Source: Reichenbachiella sp. 5M10 (GTDB lineage Bacteria > Bacteroidota > Bacteroidia > Cytophagales > Cyclobacteriaceae). From it: 64,000 nt of DNA. Shown in pieces: positions 51,237 to 60,874 of the stretch (positions are counted from its first letter, which is position 1; every line of letters starts with the position of its first letter). The translations under genes were made by a program, and so were the position numbers. The notes under the pieces are model-generated. The model was given only the letters and a program-made list of their open reading frames with translations. It ran no database searches and was not told where the DNA came from. The stretch covers positions 4,344,501-4,408,500 of the forward strand of contig NZ_MDGR01000007.1 in NCBI RefSeq assembly GCF_002742335.1. Direction: 5' to 3'.

Positions 51237-51257
51237 AGAAAGATTTCCCTATCTTCG
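51229..51257 (+). promoter_or_regulatory. possible promoter of initiating-transferase gene
   Basis: TTG (51229-51231), 18-base spacer and TATCTTCG (51250-51257), a one-mismatch TAnnTTTG, 23 bases before the ATG. It could give the last gene of the locus its own transcript. Confidence 0.3.
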
Positions 51258-51280
51258 CATTCTACCTAGCTTTTTAACAC

Positions 51281-52660
51281 ATGCAAAAGAAAAGGTTCTC
51301 TAAGTATTTTCCTGCCATATTCTTATTGATAGACCTGTTATTTTTGAATATCGGGTTTGTTGTGGCTAACTATATTCGGTTCGATACTTTTTGGTTTCAG
51401 GGAGACCGTTACCCGTTTTTATTTGCTTTTCTTAATGTAGCGTGGGTTGTCATATTCTTTGTGACTAAGCTGGAGAAGGTTGAACGTGAAAAAAGTATCG
51501 TTGATTATATCTCTCAGATACTGCTAGGTCTTACGATCAATCTGGCTGTGGTTTTTGCCATGTGGGCTTCTACGCGAGCTTATTTTTATTCCCGAGAGCA
51601 TCTTTTCTATACTTACCTTATTTTCTCCGTCTTTGTTATTGGGTGGAGAGTAGGGTTTATAAACATTCTTCGGTTTTACCGTACCAAGGGGTACAACTTG
51701 AGGAATGTAGCCATTGTAGGGTATGGTCCTATTGGGAGAAGTTTGAAACGACATTTTCTCCAGAATCCAGAAATGGGTTATGTTTTCAAGGGCTTTTTTG
51801 ACCATAAGTCGGATCACCCTTCTGTTGCTGGATCTGTGGAGGAGGTAGAGGCCTTTTCGAAGGAGAAGGGCATTGATGTTATTTTTTGCTGTCTGCCTAA
51901 ATTGTATGATGATGATGTCAAGCGATTGGTGGATTTTGCAGAGAACAATTTGATTAAGATCAAATTGCTTTCAGACTTTAGCAAAGTCTCTAATAAGAAT
52001 CTTCAGATTCAGCGGTACGGAAACATTCCTGTTTTGGATGTAGGTAACATACCGCTTGACAGGATGTATAATAGGGTACTTAAGCGGGTTTTTGATATTG
52101 TATTTTCTTCTTTGGTGATGATTTTTATTCTTTCTTGGTTAGTGCCTATGATAGGTTTGTTGATCAAGTTAGAATCTCCAGGCCCTGTTTTTTTTATTCA
52201 GAATAGACATGGGCGTGGCAATAAGTATTTTCCATGTTGGAAGTTTAGGACGATGGTCGTCAACAATGAAGCGGATTCTAAACAAGCGACGAAGAATGAC
52301 GCACGTATCACTAAGATTGGAGCGATTCTCAGAAAAACCAGTTTGGATGAATTGCCACAATTCATCAATGTCTTTTTGGGCAACATGTCTGTAGTAGGTC
52401 CACGACCTCATCCGATCAAACTGAACAATGAGTTCTCCCCAAAAATTGATCGTTTTATCCAGCGTCATGCAGTGAAACCAGGTGTGACTGGACTCGCACA
52501 AGCGAAGGGTTATCGTGGAGAAACGGCGCGCTTTAGTGAAATGTATGGACGTGTAAAACTCGATCGGTTTTATGTCAAGAACTGGAGTCTTTGGTTTGAT
52601 ATCAAGATTATCTTCTTGACGATTTATTCTATCATTTTCGAGACAGAAAACGTCTATTAG
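51281..52660 (+). CDS. polyprenyl-phosphate hexose-1-phosphate transferase (WcaJ-like)
   Basis: 459 residues. Four N-terminal membrane segments (about 10-125) are followed by a CoA-binding-like Rossmann domain ('NVAIVGYGPIGRSLKRHF', about 143-160). A membrane re-entrant helix and the catalytic sugar-transferase domain follow ('RVFDIVFSSLVMIFILSWL', 'FFIQNRHGRGNKYFPCWKFR', 'LPQFINVFLGNMSVVGPRP'). It starts repeat-unit synthesis by linking sugar-1-phosphate to undecaprenyl phosphate. It overlaps the convergent dnaE gene by four bases. Confidence 0.93.
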   Translation: MQKKRFSKYFPAIFLLIDLLFLNIGFVVANYIRFDTFWFQGDRYPFLFAFLNVAWVVIFFVTKLEKVEREKSIVDYISQILLGLTINLAVVFAMWASTRAYFYSREHLFYTYLIFSVFVIGWRVGFINILRFYRTKGYNLRNVAIVGYGPIGRSLKRHFLQNPEMGYVFKGFFDHKSDHPSVAGSVEEVEAFSKEKGIDVIFCCLPKLYDDDVKRLVDFAENNLIKIKLLSDFSKVSNKNLQIQRYGNIPVLDVGNIPLDRMYNRVLKRVFDIVFSSLVMIFILSWLVPMIGLLIKLESPGPVFFIQNRHGRGNKYFPCWKFRTMVVNNEADSKQATKNDARITKIGAILRKTSLDELPQFINVFLGNMSVVGPRPHPIKLNNEFSPKIDRFIQRHAVKPGVTGLAQAKGYRGETARFSEMYGRVKLDRFYVKNWSLWFDIKIIFLTIYSIIFETENVY

Positions 52661-55632
52661 CGGTTATTTAGCAACTCATCTTTCATCACGTCTTCCATGT
52701 TGGCGTAGCTGCTGCGGGTCATGGTGATGATTTCTAGTGTGAGGAAATCGAATTCTTCTACTACTTTCCCTGTCAATTCATAAATACCTTGACCCCTGAA
52801 GGTGTATTGCTTGGCTACTGGCGGGAAATGAACCGTATCGATGAACTGTCCTTTTTCGTCAAGGAATGTTCCGAAGTACATGCGTGTACCAGATTTGGTG
52901 GTGGTGCGTTTGGCTGTGACCAAGTAGCCCAACATGGTGATGATTTTTCCTTTGTACTGTGCTATTTCATGTGCGTAGATGATGGGGTCAATAGGTCGTT
53001 GACTGACCAAATCAAATGGACTTTCTAGTGAAAAGTGTAAGATTTCTAATTCATCGTAGATGTCTTCTCGCTTGTCGTAGAAGAGTGCAGGCAATTGTAC
53101 TTTTTTGTTTTGGGGAGGAAACATAGGGTACAACTGGTTGGGTTTTTTATGCTGGTTGGTGAGGAAGAGAAACTTCCAAAGGAGCTTTTTTTTGTTGGGC
53201 TCGATGCTACGGAATGCGCCGATACGAATTAGGGTTTTGGTGTGCTCTATACCTATGGGGACGGTTTCTAGAAACTGTTCCAGACTGTCAAAGGCTGTCA
53301 AAGCTGTGCGGTGGGAGATGATTCGCGCTGCATTTTCCAAACTGAGTTGTTGGATGACATGGAAGCCGAGGTATATCGTGTCTCCGATGATGTGTGTGTG
53401 TTGATGGGAAGTATTGATACAGGGAGGCTGGATGATGGCACCTTGTTGTCGTGCTTCGTGGATGTAGGTTTCACGGCTGTAAAAACCTCCCCCGTTGTTG
53501 ATGACGGCTACCATGTATTCGAGTGGGTAGTGTGCCTTGAGGTATAGACTTTGGTAACTCTCGGTGGCGTAGGAGGCTGAGTGGCCTTTGGCGAATGCAT
53601 AGCCAGCGAAACTTTCAATTTGCTTCCAGACTTCATGGGTGAGCTTTTCTCCACGACCCATTTGGATGCAGTTGTGAAAGAACTTCTGCTTGACCTGATG
53701 AAATTCTGTTCTTGACCGAAACTTGCCAGACATGCCGCGACGGAGGATGTCTGCTTCACCGAGATCGAGCCCTGCAAAGTAGTGAGCGACTTTGATGACG
53801 TCCTCTTGATATACCATGACTCCAAAGGTCTCCGGCATGAGTTGGGCGAGTATGGGGTGTGCTTCGCTTCGTTTTTCGGGCATACGAAACCGTAGGATGT
53901 ATTCACGCATCATGCCTGATTTGGCGACTCCAGGACGAATGACGGAACTTGCTGCTACGAGACCTAGGTAGGTGTCTGCTTTGAGCTTTTTGAGGAGCAT
54001 TCGCATGGCAGGAGATTCGACATAGAAACAGCCAATGGCTTGTCCGTTGCGTAAAAGGTGTTTGATTTTCTCGTCTTCAAAAAATCGTTTGGTGTCGTGG
54101 ATATCTATGGTTGGGGCATTGGGGCGATTGACTCGGACGATGGCAATCGCATCTTTGATTTTTTCCAGCCCCCTTTGGCTGAGGATGTCAAACTTGTAGA
54201 GACCGATGTCTTCTGCTACCACCATGTCAAAGTGCGTGATAGGGAAGCCTTTGGGAGGCAAGCTGGTGGCAGTGTAGCTGTGTATGGGTTTTTCGGAGAT
54301 GATGATCCCTCCTGCATGGACACTCAAGTGACTGGGGATCTCATCCATATGGGTGGCGTACTTGAGTATCAGTTGGGTGATATGGTCGGAAGGTTGGGTT
54401 GGACTGTCGCTGATCTTGTCGATTTCGTGGGGGGGTAGGCCGAAGACTTTGCCAAGCTCACGAACGATGGCTTTGAATTTGAAGGTGCTGTATGTGGCGA
54501 TCAGACAGACTCTTTCTGCCCCAAAACGTTCGAAAATGTAGCGGATCACGTCTTCTCGATCTCGCCAAGAAAAATCAATATCAAAATCGGGGGGATTGGT
54601 ACGGTAGAGATTGATGAAGCGCTCAAAGTATAGATCCAACTCGATGGGATCTACGTCGGTGATGCGTAGCAAATATGCCACGACACTATTGGCACCACTC
54701 CCACGACCGACATAGAAGTAGCCCTTGCTGCGTGCATATTTGAGTATGTCCCAGTTGACAAGGAAGTAGGAGACAAAACCTTTTTTTTGGATGATGTCTA
54801 GTTCTAGTGCTAGCCTTCGGTAGATCTTGATGCTGGGTTGAGCAAACCTGTAAGGCATGCCTTGGAGGCAAAGCCTGCGGAGATGCTGGATGTCTTCTGA
54901 AGGAGAGGAGTTGTAGGACTGGATGTTTTTGTGGGGATGCTCGGTACCGAACTCGAAATTGACGGAGCAGCTGTCGAGGATGTTCTGGGTGTTTTGGATC
55001 AGTTGTGGGTAGTCCTTGAAACATGCGGTGAGTTGTTCTTCGGAGAGTAGTTGGTCGTCTACGGACGCTTGTTCGCTCTTGGGTAGTTTGCTTAGTAGTG
55101 TGTTGTTGTCGATAGCTCGGAGTAGCCGGTGGATGTTGAAGTCGAGTTGATGACGAAAGGATCCGCTTTGCATCACGACCATATTATGGATTTGGTCTTT
55201 GGATTTTGAAAATGGGATTTTCAAAACATCTCGAGGATTGACGCCTATGTATTCATTTTCCCGTAAGGAATAAGCCCTCTGGGAAGAGAAAGGGTAGATG
55301 ACAAATACGTGTTGGAAGGCTGGGGCAACAGCGGGCACCTTTGTTTTGGCATGGAGGAGCGGTGAGAGGTAGTTGTTTATTTCACGGAAGCCTTCGTTGT
55401 TTTGTGCTATAGCGACAAATTGCTGTTGGATACCATCCCTGAAGTCCACGCCGATCAGTGGACGAATACCATAGTCAGGCGCTAGTCGCAGAAAGTTCAT
55501 GCATCCGGAGGTGTTGTTGATGTCTGTCAGGGCGAGGCTTGTCAACCCGAGTCGCTGGGCTTCTTGTAGGAGGGCCTTTGGGTGCATGACGCCATAGCGA
55601 AAACTGAAAAAGGAGTGTGTATTGAGAAACAT
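52657..55632 (-). CDS. dnaE: DNA polymerase III alpha-like polymerase, short form
   Basis: 991 residues of the C-family polymerase. N-terminal PHP domain 'TSLALTDINNTS', then palm with 'GRGSGANSVVAYLLRITDVD' and catalytic 'NPPDFDIDFSWRDREDV', then fingers, HhH and an OB domain near 900-960. The PHP metal-binding residues are mostly changed ('FLNTHSFFSF' has Asn where the first HxH His is expected), so the PHP is probably inactive. It is shorter than replicative DnaE (about 1160) and lies directly behind dinB, so an error-prone damage-response role is likely. Confidence 0.9.
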   Translation of the reverse strand: MFLNTHSFFSFRYGVMHPKALLQEAQRLGLTSLALTDINNTSGCMNFLRLAPDYGIRPLIGVDFRDGIQQQFVAIAQNNEGFREINNYLSPLLHAKTKVPAVAPAFQHVFVIYPFSSQRAYSLRENEYIGVNPRDVLKIPFSKSKDQIHNMVVMQSGSFRHQLDFNIHRLLRAIDNNTLLSKLPKSEQASVDDQLLSEEQLTACFKDYPQLIQNTQNILDSCSVNFEFGTEHPHKNIQSYNSSPSEDIQHLRRLCLQGMPYRFAQPSIKIYRRLALELDIIQKKGFVSYFLVNWDILKYARSKGYFYVGRGSGANSVVAYLLRITDVDPIELDLYFERFINLYRTNPPDFDIDFSWRDREDVIRYIFERFGAERVCLIATYSTFKFKAIVRELGKVFGLPPHEIDKISDSPTQPSDHITQLILKYATHMDEIPSHLSVHAGGIIISEKPIHSYTATSLPPKGFPITHFDMVVAEDIGLYKFDILSQRGLEKIKDAIAIVRVNRPNAPTIDIHDTKRFFEDEKIKHLLRNGQAIGCFYVESPAMRMLLKKLKADTYLGLVAASSVIRPGVAKSGMMREYILRFRMPEKRSEAHPILAQLMPETFGVMVYQEDVIKVAHYFAGLDLGEADILRRGMSGKFRSRTEFHQVKQKFFHNCIQMGRGEKLTHEVWKQIESFAGYAFAKGHSASYATESYQSLYLKAHYPLEYMVAVINNGGGFYSRETYIHEARQQGAIIQPPCINTSHQHTHIIGDTIYLGFHVIQQLSLENAARIISHRTALTAFDSLEQFLETVPIGIEHTKTLIRIGAFRSIEPNKKKLLWKFLFLTNQHKKPNQLYPMFPPQNKKVQLPALFYDKREDIYDELEILHFSLESPFDLVSQRPIDPIIYAHEIAQYKGKIITMLGYLVTAKRTTTKSGTRMYFGTFLDEKGQFIDTVHFPPVAKQYTFRGQGIYELTGKVVEEFDFLTLEIITMTRSSYANMEDVMKDELLNNR

Positions 55633-55655
55633 CGTGAATGAGTCTAAAGGGAAAA

Positions 55656-56873
55656 TCAGCTGCGTCGGTTGGGCAACAGAGGTGGCGGTTCACCAGAGAA
55701 GGGATTGAAGCGGCTGATGGTTTTGGCCTCTATGCCTGCTGCACGTAGGATTTTTCGGTCGCCGTGTTTGTCACGAATGGTGTCGAGTGCTTGGTAGAGA
55801 CGGATCATCTCTTCGGTATCTTCGAAGAGGTGGATTTGGTAATTGCCCTCGGCCAGTTGACTAAATCGTACACCTATGAGCCGAATGAGTAGTCGTTTGT
55901 TGTAGAGTCGGTCAAAGAGCTCCATGATTTTGGGGATCAATATATGATCTGCCGAAGTGAAGGAGATTTTGGACTGTAGCGAGTGAGTATTGAAGTCAGA
56001 ATAGCGAATCTTGACCGTGACACAAGAGGTGAGCTTCTGCCCTCTTCTGAGTTGAAAGGCGAGGTTTTCTGCCATGGCGAGCATGATACTTTTGAGTTTG
56101 GAGATATCGGTGGTGTCTTTGTCGAACGTCCGCTCGGTGGAGATAGATTTTCGCTCTTGGTAGGGGACGACTGGAGAAGGGTCTATGCCTTGTGCTTTTT
56201 GCCACATCTTGGTGCCATGCCGGCCGAAGGCACTTTCTACCAAGTCGAGAGGCATCTGTTGTAAATGACTGATGTAACGGATGCCTAGTTGCTGTAGTGT
56301 GTGGTAGGTTTTTTCGCCCACCATAGGGATCTTCTTGACCGATAGAGGAGCTAGAAAATGCTTCTCCTGACCATAATTGATCTGCATTTGGTTGTTAGGT
56401 TTGGCTTCACCAGTAGCGATTTTGGAGACGGTTTTATTTTCGGATAGACCAAAAGAGATCGGGAGTTTGGTTTCCTTGATGATGCGTTGGCGCAGTTCGC
56501 GGGCGATTTGCATGCAGCCAAAGAAGCGATCCATACCTGTCAGGTCCATATAGAACTCATCGATCGAGGATTTCTCAAAGAGCGGGACGGACTCTCGGAT
56601 GATCTCGGTGACCTCTTTGGACTTTTGACTGTAGGTAGCGGCATTGCCTTTGATGATGATGGATTCAGGGCAGAGTTGTCGGGCTAGTTTCATGGGCATG
56701 GCAGAGTGTACGCCAAAAGTACGTGCCTCGTAGCTACATGACGCCACCACTCCCCGATCCGAAGTACCTCCAATGAGTACGGGTTTGTTGTGCAGGCGCT
56801 TGTCATGCAAGCGCTCACAAGAGACAAAAAACGTATCTAAGTCCATGTGGACAATTGATTTTTCGTGTGCCAT
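55656..56873 (-). CDS. dinB: Y-family DNA polymerase IV
   Basis: About 405 residues from ATG 56873, which lies just downstream of the promoter; the frame continues upstream to 56894, before the predicted transcription start. Motifs are 'HMDLDTFFVSCERLHD', 'SIDEFYMDLTGMDRFF' (catalytic acidic residues) and the little-finger region 'RTFDKDTTDISKLK'. It copies past damaged bases. It lies 23 bases before dnaE. Two 15-bp repeats lie over the promoter. Confidence 0.95.
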   Translation of the reverse strand: MAHEKSIVHMDLDTFFVSCERLHDKRLHNKPVLIGGTSDRGVVASCSYEARTFGVHSAMPMKLARQLCPESIIIKGNAATYSQKSKEVTEIIRESVPLFEKSSIDEFYMDLTGMDRFFGCMQIARELRQRIIKETKLPISFGLSENKTVSKIATGEAKPNNQMQINYGQEKHFLAPLSVKKIPMVGEKTYHTLQQLGIRYISHLQQMPLDLVESAFGRHGTKMWQKAQGIDPSPVVPYQERKSISTERTFDKDTTDISKLKSIMLAMAENLAFQLRRGQKLTSCVTVKIRYSDFNTHSLQSKISFTSADHILIPKIMELFDRLYNKRLLIRLIGVRFSQLAEGNYQIHLFEDTEEMIRLYQALDTIRDKHGDRKILRAAGIEAKTISRFNPFSGEPPPLLPNRRS

Positions 56874-56891
56874 AAAAGTAAATTGAGGAAA

Positions 56892-56899
56892 CAAAAATA
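56892..56899 (-). promoter_or_regulatory. -7 box TATTTTTG of dinB-dnaE
   Basis: A perfect TAnnTTTG on the reverse strand, predicting transcription start near 56886 and an 11-13 nt leader before ATG 56873. It touches the first operator-like repeat. Confidence 0.55.
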
Positions 56900-56932
56900 C
56901 TATAATAATTAGTATAAACTATAATATTTAGT
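56899..56932. promoter_or_regulatory. two tandem ACTA-N7-TAGT operator-like repeats
   Basis: ACTATAATAATTAGT (56899-56913) and ACTATAATATTTAGT (56918-56932) differ at one position, are near-palindromic (ACTA ... TAGT), and start 19 bases apart. The first overlaps the dinB -7 box. The arrangement fits a damage-regulated repressor operator. The repressor is unknown. Confidence 0.6.
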
Positions 56933-57060
56933 TTTTAGAATGTATAGATCCATCAAAACAGGTTTAAAAAACTCGTTTAGTTAGGGCCTCTCCATTTCCG
57001 ACTCAAAAGTTCCATTTTAATTTAGCCCGTGGTAAATTCGCATCTTCAAGTCCAAGAGAT

Positions 57061-58086
57061 ATGTTTGAGAAAGTAGAAGAGTACAAAGCCATGATCCAAT
57101 CTGCTGAAGCGAAAGCTGCAGAGGAACTGGAGCAATTCAGAATGAAATTTATCAGCAAGAAAAGTGTCGTCACTGAGCTGTTCAATGATTTCAGAAATGT
57201 TCCTAACGAACAAAAGAAGGCTTTTGGTCAGGCACTCAACGAACTCAAGGATCTTGCTCAAGAGAAGTTTCAGGCGCTCGCAGACGGGCTGTCGGATCAG
57301 TCAGGCAGCACAGCGGATATTGGCTTGGACATGACCCTACCCAATGTGCCCAACGAGACGGGTTCGATCCATCCACTGACGATCACCACCAACAAGATCA
57401 TAGAGATCTTCGAGCGTATGGGGTTCAATGTGGCCAATGGACCCGAGATCGAGGAAGATTTTTACAATTTCACTGCGTTGAATTTTCCAGAAAATCATCC
57501 AGCACGTGAGATGCAGGATACTTTTTTTATCGAAAAAGATCCAGACAAGGTTCTCCGTACGCACACTTCCAATGTGCAGATTCGATTGATGGAAGGACAA
57601 AAGCCTCCTTTCCGATCGATCATGCCAGGGCGTGTGTTTAGAAATGAAGCGATCTCTGCCAGAGCACACTGTTTCTTTCATCAGGTAGAAGGTCTATATG
57701 TCAACAAAAACGTCGGGTTCAAAGACCTCAAGGAGACGGTGTACCACTTTGTGAAGCAGCTTTTTGGTGAGAACACGAAGATTCGTTTCCGTCCGTCTTA
57801 TTTTCCTTTCACCGAGCCGAGTGCGGAGATAGACATCAGCTGTTTTATTTGTAATGGCAAGGGCTGCAACGTCTGCAAATACACCAACTGGGTGGAAATC
57901 GGCGGTTGTGGGATGGTCGATCCGAACGTCCTCAAAAACTGTGGAATCGATCCTGAAGAATACACAGGGTTCGCATTCGGAATGGGAATTGAGCGCATCA
58001 CGATGCTCAAGTACCAAATCAACGACCTGCGTCTCTTCTCTGAGAATGACGTGCGATTCCTCAATCAGTTCAAGGGGACTTTTTAG
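57061..58086 (+). CDS. pheS: phenylalanyl-tRNA synthetase alpha subunit
   Basis: 341 residues. The N-terminal coiled arm is followed by the class II catalytic domain with '[17 protein letters not shown]', '[20 protein letters not shown]', '[16 protein letters not shown]' and motif 3 '[14 protein letters not shown]'. It charges tRNA-Phe with PheT, whose gene is not in the window. Its stop overlaps the convergent serine dehydratase gene by four bases. Confidence 0.96.
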   Translation: MFEKVEEYKAMIQSAEAKAAEELEQFRMKFISKKSVVTELFNDFRNVPNEQKKAFGQALNELKDLAQEKFQALADGLSDQSGSTADIGLDMTLPNVPNETGSIHPLTITTNKIIEIFERMGFNVANGPEIEEDFYNFTALNFPENHPAREMQDTFFIEKDPDKVLRTHTSNVQIRLMEGQKPPFRSIMPGRVFRNEAISARAHCFFHQVEGLYVNKNVGFKDLKETVYHFVKQLFGENTKIRFRPSYFPFTEPSAEIDISCFICNGKGCNVCKYTNWVEIGGCGMVDPNVLKNCGIDPEEYTGFAFGMGIERITMLKYQINDLRLFSENDVRFLNQFKGTF

Positions 58087-58991
58087 TTCCCCTCTTCACT
58101 GTCGTTCATAATTTCTATATCCTGGATCAAAATCTTTTTGGCTAGCGCCTGACCCGTCTTGGTTGCGGCGAGTCCCCCTTGTGCCGTTTCCTTGTAGCGA
58201 GACTCCATGCTTTGGCCTACCTCTCCCATCGCTTCGGCACATTCGTCGACAGGTATCACGCTGCTGACGTGCGAGAGTGCGATTTGTGCGGAGGAGTTGG
58301 CGATAGCTGCCGCGCTGGCGTTGCGCACGACACAGGGGACTTCTACGAGACCCGCGACGGGATCGCAGACCAGTCCGAGCATGCATTGGATGGTGATGCC
58401 TGCGGCATTGAATATTTGATCGACTGATCCTCCGAGGCAATACACGATCCCTGCAGAAGCCATCGCCGCTGCACTGCCTGTTTCGGCTTGACACCCTCCG
58501 ACTGCTCCGGCTAGAGAGGCTTTTTGTTCCAAGATCAAAGCGACTCCTGCTCCGATCAATAGTGCTTCGTAGATCGTCTGATCCTCTAGTTGATGGATGG
58601 ACTGTAGTGTGGTGAATACGCCTGGCAAGATTCCTGATGCACCTGCTGTAGGTGCTGCGACTACTCGCCCCATGCAGGAGTTGACCTCTTTGGCACCTAG
58701 GGCGCTAGAGATTAACAATTTGAATTCGGGGGATAGGACAGTGATGTCGGAGTTGGCCACCTTTTTGGCACCATTGTCGATCATGCCTGATCGGGATTTC
58801 ATTTCTTCTGTTTTGCCGGTATGCACGGCATCTTTCATGACTTGGTAGGCACGGGCTAGGCCTGCCCAGATGTCAGATTCGGAAGCGCCTTTTTGCTCTT
58901 TCTCATAGTCTAGTACTACCTCGTGTAGCTGCTGATTATGAGTTTGGCTATAGGTCTTCCATCCTTCGAAACTATCGAATAGAAAACACAT
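58083..58991 (-). CDS. sdaA: L-serine dehydratase, alpha-type catalytic domain
   Basis: About 302 residues from ATG 58991; an upstream frame start at 59018 falls inside the predicted promoter. It is the iron-sulfur serine dehydratase catalytic domain, with Cys residues in '[19 protein letters not shown]', '[15 protein letters not shown]', '[15 protein letters not shown]' as Fe-S ligands and substrate loop. It deaminates serine to pyruvate. It is the alpha part only; no beta-subunit gene is beside it. It ends on the pheS stop. Confidence 0.9.
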   Translation of the reverse strand: MCFLFDSFEGWKTYSQTHNQQLHEVVLDYEKEQKGASESDIWAGLARAYQVMKDAVHTGKTEEMKSRSGMIDNGAKKVANSDITVLSPEFKLLISSALGAKEVNSCMGRVVAAPTAGASGILPGVFTTLQSIHQLEDQTIYEALLIGAGVALILEQKASLAGAVGGCQAETGSAAAMASAGIVYCLGGSVDQIFNAAGITIQCMLGLVCDPVAGLVEVPCVVRNASAAAIANSSAQIALSHVSSVIPVDECAEAMGEVGQSMESRYKETAQGGLAATKTGQALAKKILIQDIEIMNDSEEGN

Positions 58992-59015
58992 GGTATTTGG
59001 GGTTTTGTTGTGGAA

Positions 59016-59023
59016 CAAAGGTA
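59016..59023 (-). promoter_or_regulatory. -7 box TACCTTTG of serine dehydratase gene
   Basis: A perfect TAnnTTTG on the reverse strand, 25 bases before ATG 58991. It argues against the start at 59018. Confidence 0.45.
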
Positions 59024-59143
59024 GTCAGTATCTAGGAGAGTAGGTTCTTGTTTTTGGGCAGGATAAGTAGCGTGCGGGACGCTGGTATTCTTTCTCGCTA
59101 TCTAATAGAGTATCAGCATTAAGTCACTCATTTTCTTGTACAC

Positions 59144-59180
59144 AAAAAAGTCCCCACCAGTCACTGAACCGATGGGGACT
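59144..59180 (-). terminator. intrinsic terminator of asnS
   Basis: AGTCCCCA (59149-59156) pairs with TGGGGACT (59173-59180). On the reverse strand the hairpin is followed by TTTTTTG, 23 bases after the asnS stop, a typical intrinsic terminator. Confidence 0.8.
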
Positions 59181-59202
59181 CTTATGAAAATGTCCTTTTA
59201 GT

Positions 59203-60654
59203 CTAAAACTCAGCGTTGCCTGGAGTCCTTGGGAACGGGATGACGTCTCTGATGTTGGTCATGCCTGTCACGAAGAGGATCATCCGCTCAAAGCCAAGGC
59301 CAAACCCACTGTGAGGTGCTGAACCGAATCTGCGGGTATCGAGATACCACCAGAGTTCTTCTTTGGGCACGCCCATCTCGTCCATGCGTTGCTCGAGTTT
59401 GTCGAGGCGTTCTTCTCGCTGCGAACCGCCCACGATCTCCCCGATGCCTGGGAAGAGGATGTCCATTGCTGCGACGGTCTTGCCGTCATCGTTTTGGCGC
59501 ATGTAGAAGGCCTTAATGTCCTTCGGATAGTCTGTGAGGATGACCGGCTTTTTGTAGTGCTTCTCGACCAAGTAGCGCTCGTGTTCTGACTGTAGATCAG
59601 CTCCCCATTCATCGATCAGGTACTTGAATTTCTTCTTTTTGTTGGGCTTAGAGTTGCGTAGTACCTGAATCGCTTCGGTGTAGGTGACTCTTTCGAAATC
59701 ATTCTCTACCACGAACTTTAATCTGTCCAAGAGGTACAACTCTGGACGCTCCGTTTCTTTTTTGTTTTTGTTCTCTTCGACTTCACGGTCGTGCAAAAAC
59801 TGCAAGTCGTCCGCACAGTGCTCCAAAGCATAACCAACGAGATACTGCAGCATTTCCTCTGCGAGATCAGCATCGTCATCCAGATCAGCAAAGGCCATCT
59901 CTGGTTCGATCATCCAAAACTCCGCTAGGTGTCGCGTGGTGTTTGAGTTCTCTGCTCGGAAAGTTGGTCCGAAAGTATAGATCTGTCCCAATGCCATCGC
60001 AGCAAGTTCACCCTCCAACTGACCAGATACGGTCAAGTTCGTTTCTTTCTCGAAGAAGTCCTGGCTGTGATCCACAGCACCTTCTTCGGTCTTCGGTACA
60101 TTGTTGAGATCAAGGGTAGTGACTTTGAATGTCTCTCCAGCTCCCTCAGCATCCGATGCGGTGATGATCGGCGTGTGCACGTTGACAAAACCTTTCTGGT
60201 TAAAGAAGTTGTGTACTGCAAAAATCATCGCGTGACGAATGCGGAATATCGCTCCGAAAGTATTGGTACGGGGACGTAGATAGGCGATCTCACGGAGAAA
60301 CTCCATCGAGTGCTTCTTGGGCTGTAGGGGGTATTTTTCTGGATCTGCCTCACCGAGTACTTCGAGCGTTTTGACGATGAGTTCTACGCTCTGTCCTGAG
60401 CCCTGAGACGCGACGAGTTCGCCCGTAGCAGCGAGACAGGCCCCTGTAGTGGAGGCTTTGAGGAGCGCCTCATCGATCAGGTTAGGATCCGCGACCAGCT
60501 GTAGATTATTGATGGTGGAGCCGTCATTCAAGGCAATGAATGCTACATTCTTGTTTTGCCTTTTGGTTCTTACCCATCCTTTTACAAGCGCACTGGTTCC
60601 AACCTCTCCCGATTGGAGTATGTCCAGTATTTTGGTGCGTTTTTCGCTGCTCAC
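59203..60654 (-). CDS. asnS: asparaginyl-tRNA synthetase
   Basis: 483 residues. An N-terminal OB-fold anticodon-binding domain ('[20 protein letters not shown]') is followed by the class IIb catalytic domain with motif 2 '[20 protein letters not shown]' and motif 3 '[20 protein letters not shown]'. It charges tRNA-Asn directly. It has its own terminator (59144-59180). Confidence 0.97.
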   Translation of the reverse strand: MSSEKRTKILDILQSGEVGTSALVKGWVRTKRQNKNVAFIALNDGSTINNLQLVADPNLIDEALLKASTTGACLAATGELVASQGSGQSVELIVKTLEVLGEADPEKYPLQPKKHSMEFLREIAYLRPRTNTFGAIFRIRHAMIFAVHNFFNQKGFVNVHTPIITASDAEGAGETFKVTTLDLNNVPKTEEGAVDHSQDFFEKETNLTVSGQLEGELAAMALGQIYTFGPTFRAENSNTTRHLAEFWMIEPEMAFADLDDDADLAEEMLQYLVGYALEHCADDLQFLHDREVEENKNKKETERPELYLLDRLKFVVENDFERVTYTEAIQVLRNSKPNKKKKFKYLIDEWGADLQSEHERYLVEKHYKKPVILTDYPKDIKAFYMRQNDDGKTVAAMDILFPGIGEIVGGSQREERLDKLEQRMDEMGVPKEELWWYLDTRRFGSAPHSGFGLGFERMILFVTGMTNIRDVIPFPRTPGNAEF

Positions 60655-60807
60655 TGTGTTTGTTTTTTGTTGAAATAAAAATCCTCTAAGACCTAGAGGA
60701 AGGCAAAAAAAAGGTTTTTTGCTCTGAATTGTGCAATTCGGGACTTAAAACTCAAAAAGTTATTAGGGAATTGGGGGGAAAAGCAGATATATGAGTTTGT
60801 GTAAAAC

Positions 60808-60851
60808 ACACTCCCTGCTTCAAGACTATGAAATCTTGAAGCAGGGAGTGT
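60808..60851 (-). terminator. 18-bp perfect-stem terminator of OmpL47-repeat gene
   Basis: Positions 60808-60825 pair perfectly with 60834-60851 (18 bp, 8-nt loop). On the reverse strand a short GTTTT follows. It starts 24 bases after the stop of the 577-residue gene. The stem is unusually long for a terminator. Confidence 0.65.
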
Positions 60852-60874
60852 CAATTGTAAGGTTCCTACGTTTA

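Noticed and set aside
59019-59202. Small gene or RNA in the sdaA-asnS gap
   Set aside because: Only the asnS terminator and the serine-dehydratase promoter box can be supported; nothing else stands out.
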